Origin: Polyangium jinanense
GTDB taxonomy: Bacteria; Myxococcota; Polyangia; Polyangiales; Polyangiaceae
Direction of reading: 5' to 3'
DNA length: 64,000 bases
NCBI RefSeq assembly: GCF_028435365.1
Contig: NZ_JAGTJJ010000001.1
Span: forward strand, 496,001-560,000
In this document: positions 62,571 to 64,000 of the stretch, one piece after another
How positions within the stretch are numbered: the stretch's first letter is position 1
Layout of the letters: the number at the start of each line of letters is the position of its first letter
Program-made: the position numbers and the translations under genes
Notes under the pieces: generated by a model
Databases searched by the model: none
What the model was told of the DNA's origin: nothing
What the model saw: the letters and a program-made list of their open reading frames with translations, nothing else

Positions 62571-64000
62571 CTAGCCGAGCCGCGCCAGTGCCTCGCGCGC
62601 GTCGTCGGCGATGAAGCCGTTGCCGTAGGCGTCGGCCATGCGGAGCACGAGCTCGAGCTCTCGCTGCGCATCGTCACGCGCGCCCCCCTCGGCGAGCAGC
62701 GAAGCGAGGAGCGAGCGTCCTTCGAGCGCATCGGCGTGGTAGCCGCGCGCTTCCGCGTACTTCACGAGCTCGCGGATCCGCGTCTCGGCCCCGGGCTTGC
62801 CGCTCCGTCCGTCGAGGTAGGCGAGGTGGACGCGGTTCAAGGAAGCGATGCGCTCGTAGCCTGCCTCCTCGGCGATCTGGAGGGACTCCGTGAGCGTGGC
62901 GTAGGCGCGTGGGAAGTCGCCGAGGCGCCGCGTCGTGTCGCCGAGGTTGTGCAAGGACGCCGCCATCTCGGCGCGTAGCCCCGCGGCACGAGCGAGCTCG
63001 ACAGCGCGCGCTGAAGCCTCGGCCGCGGCGCGGAAATCACGCATGAACGCGTACACGAGCACGCGCTCCTTCTCGCGCTCGCTCGCGAGCGTGAGGTCAC
63101 CGATCGGGCTCTTGGCCTCGGCGCGATCGATCGCGAGCAACGCCGCCGCCGCAACGCCGGTCGCGGCGCGCACGTGGGCGATGGCGAGCAGCGTGCGCGG
63201 ATCCTCGGCCGGCCCCATGGCTTCGAGCCGGTCGGCGGCGCGCGCCGCGCGGGCAAAGTCACCGCTCCGCGCGCCGAGATCGATCTCCGCGACAAGGGCG
63301 CGACGCTGGAGCTCGTCGTTCTCCGCGGCGAGCTTGAACGCGACGTCGATCTCCGCGTACGCCCGATCGAAGCGGTTCACGGCGCCGAGCGCGCGCGCGA
63401 CGTCGACCCGCGCCGCGACACGTTGTTCGAGCGTGCCCGCAGTATCGATGCGACGAAGCGCCCTCGCGGAAAGATCTTCCAGCGAGGGCGCCGCCCGCAC
63501 GGGCAGGACCGCAACGCAGAGCTCACGCAGCCATGCCGCGATCTCGGTCGCGGGGCGCCGATCGAGGTCGGCGAGATCGATCGCGCGGAGCAGGAGGCGG
63601 ATGCCGGGCTCGAGCTGGTAAAGGCGCACGCGACGTGAGGCCGCGCGTGCATAAAACGTGGCGGCGCGGTCGCGATCGCCCGCGTGGTAGAGGTGGTTCC
63701 CGACGCGCTCGCCGTGCGCCTCCGCGACCTCGTGGCCGAAGACGGCGCGGTACGCCTCGGCCGCCTTGCCGTGCAGATCACGCCGCGCCTCGTGCGGGAT
63801 CGTGTCGAGGACGATCTCGCCGTGCATCGGCGACGGGAAGCTCACCTCCGCGGCGCCGGCCGCACGCAAAAAGCCGCGCGCGACGAGCTCGCCGATCCCT
63901 CGATCGACGACGGAAAAGCTCTCGCCGAGCAGCGCCGCGAGCACCTGCGTGTGCACTGGATCGCCGAGGATCGCCGCGGCGTTCAGCGCTCCACGCTCAC
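62571..64000 (-). CDS. TPR-type regulator, C-terminal part (gene continues past the right edge)
   Basis: The minus strand is open from the stop at 62571 to the window edge, at least 476 residues. The codons before the internal GTG at 63956 (ERGALNAAAILGDPVHTQV) continue the same protein, so the 5' end is missing. Visible parts are winged-helix-like after an ATPase (GESFSVVDRGIGELVARGFL, PSPMHGEIVLDTIPHEARRD), then TPR-like helix pairs (HLYHAGDRDRAATFYARAAS, DFPRAYATLTESLQIAEEAG). This is the C-terminal architecture of the kinase/AAA/TPR fusions at 33602 and 39666, here with the full repeat array. A kinase domain upstream is likely but not visible. Confidence 0.8.
   Translation of the reverse strand, partial: ERGALNAAAILGDPVHTQVLAALLGESFSVVDRGIGELVARGFLRAAGAAEVSFPSPMHGEIVLDTIPHEARRDLHGKAAEAYRAVFGHEVAEAHGERVGNHLYHAGDRDRAATFYARAASRRVRLYQLEPGIRLLLRAIDLADLDRRPATEIAAWLRELCVAVLPVRAAPSLEDLSARALRRIDTAGTLEQRVAARVDVARALGAVNRFDRAYAEIDVAFKLAAENDELQRRALVAEIDLGARSGDFARAARAADRLEAMGPAEDPRTLLAIAHVRAATGVAAAALLAIDRAEAKSPIGDLTLASEREKERVLVYAFMRDFRAAAEASARAVELARAAGLRAEMAASLHNLGDTTRRLGDFPRAYATLTESLQIAEEAGYERIASLNRVHLAYLDGRSGKPGAETRIRELVKYAEARGYHADALEGRSLLASLLAEGGARDDAQRELELVLRMADAYGNGFIADDAREALARLG

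Overview
The window is high-GC DNA (around 70% by eye, strong G/C bias at third codon positions) and reads as chromosome of a myxobacterium, most likely in the Polyangium/Sorangium group of Myxococcota. The reasons are several Hanks-type Ser/Thr kinases, two of them fused to AAA ATPase modules, many lipoproteins, a split ATP synthase operon that begins with two b-type subunits, and SitA-like lipoprotein toxins. No rRNA, tRNA, CRISPR array or transposase was seen.

Layout. 0-2.3 kb: the 5' end of an unknown gene, a 51-residue membrane protein and an NtrY-like histidine kinase. 2.2-7.5 kb: an accessory island on the minus strand with two hairpin repeats, a frame-broken Cys-rich gene, and two tandemly duplicated lipoprotein toxin/immunity modules flanking an ECF-type sigma factor; one toxin copy carries a one-base frameshift. 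7.6-26.7 kb: mostly housekeeping and envelope genes (adenosine deaminase, VKOR-DsbA fusion, RNase R, acireductone dioxygenase, FHA protein, chemoreceptor-like protein, histidine kinase, large lipoprotein, class V aminotransferase, thioredoxin lipoprotein, XRE regulator). 26.7-35.6 kb: two large radical SAM proteins around a GYPPCC (DUF483-like) protein, with a short kinase-ATPase immediately upstream of one of them. 35.8-49.6 kb: cystathionine beta-synthase, GST, envelope proteins, a kinase/cyclase-like/AAA fusion, an MDR reductase, PgeF, a second kinase, a class A PBP and a Sua5/YciO protein. 49.7-54.4 kb: the b'-b-delta-alpha-gamma part of the ATP synthase operon. 54.8-58.6 kb: a VapBC-like pair, an unknown protein, MiaE-like hydroxylase and an outer-membrane protein. 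58.6-60.9 kb: probable oriC with DnaA boxes, then dnaA. 60.9-64 kb: a thioredoxin/NHL lipoprotein and the C-terminal part of a TPR regulator running off the edge.

How the parts work together. The toxin island looks like a kin-discrimination locus: lipoprotein carriers share a near-identical N-terminal half, have swapped C-terminal nuclease-type domains, and each is followed by its own candidate immunity gene. The radical SAM/GYPPCC group is the least explained metabolic set. The ATP synthase genes are translationally coupled by 4-base overlaps. The dnaA region probably marks the chromosome origin.

Most likely undescribed systems: the duplicated SitA-like toxin cassettes (3.1-7.5 kb) and the radical SAM plus GYPPCC cluster (26.7-33.6 kb).
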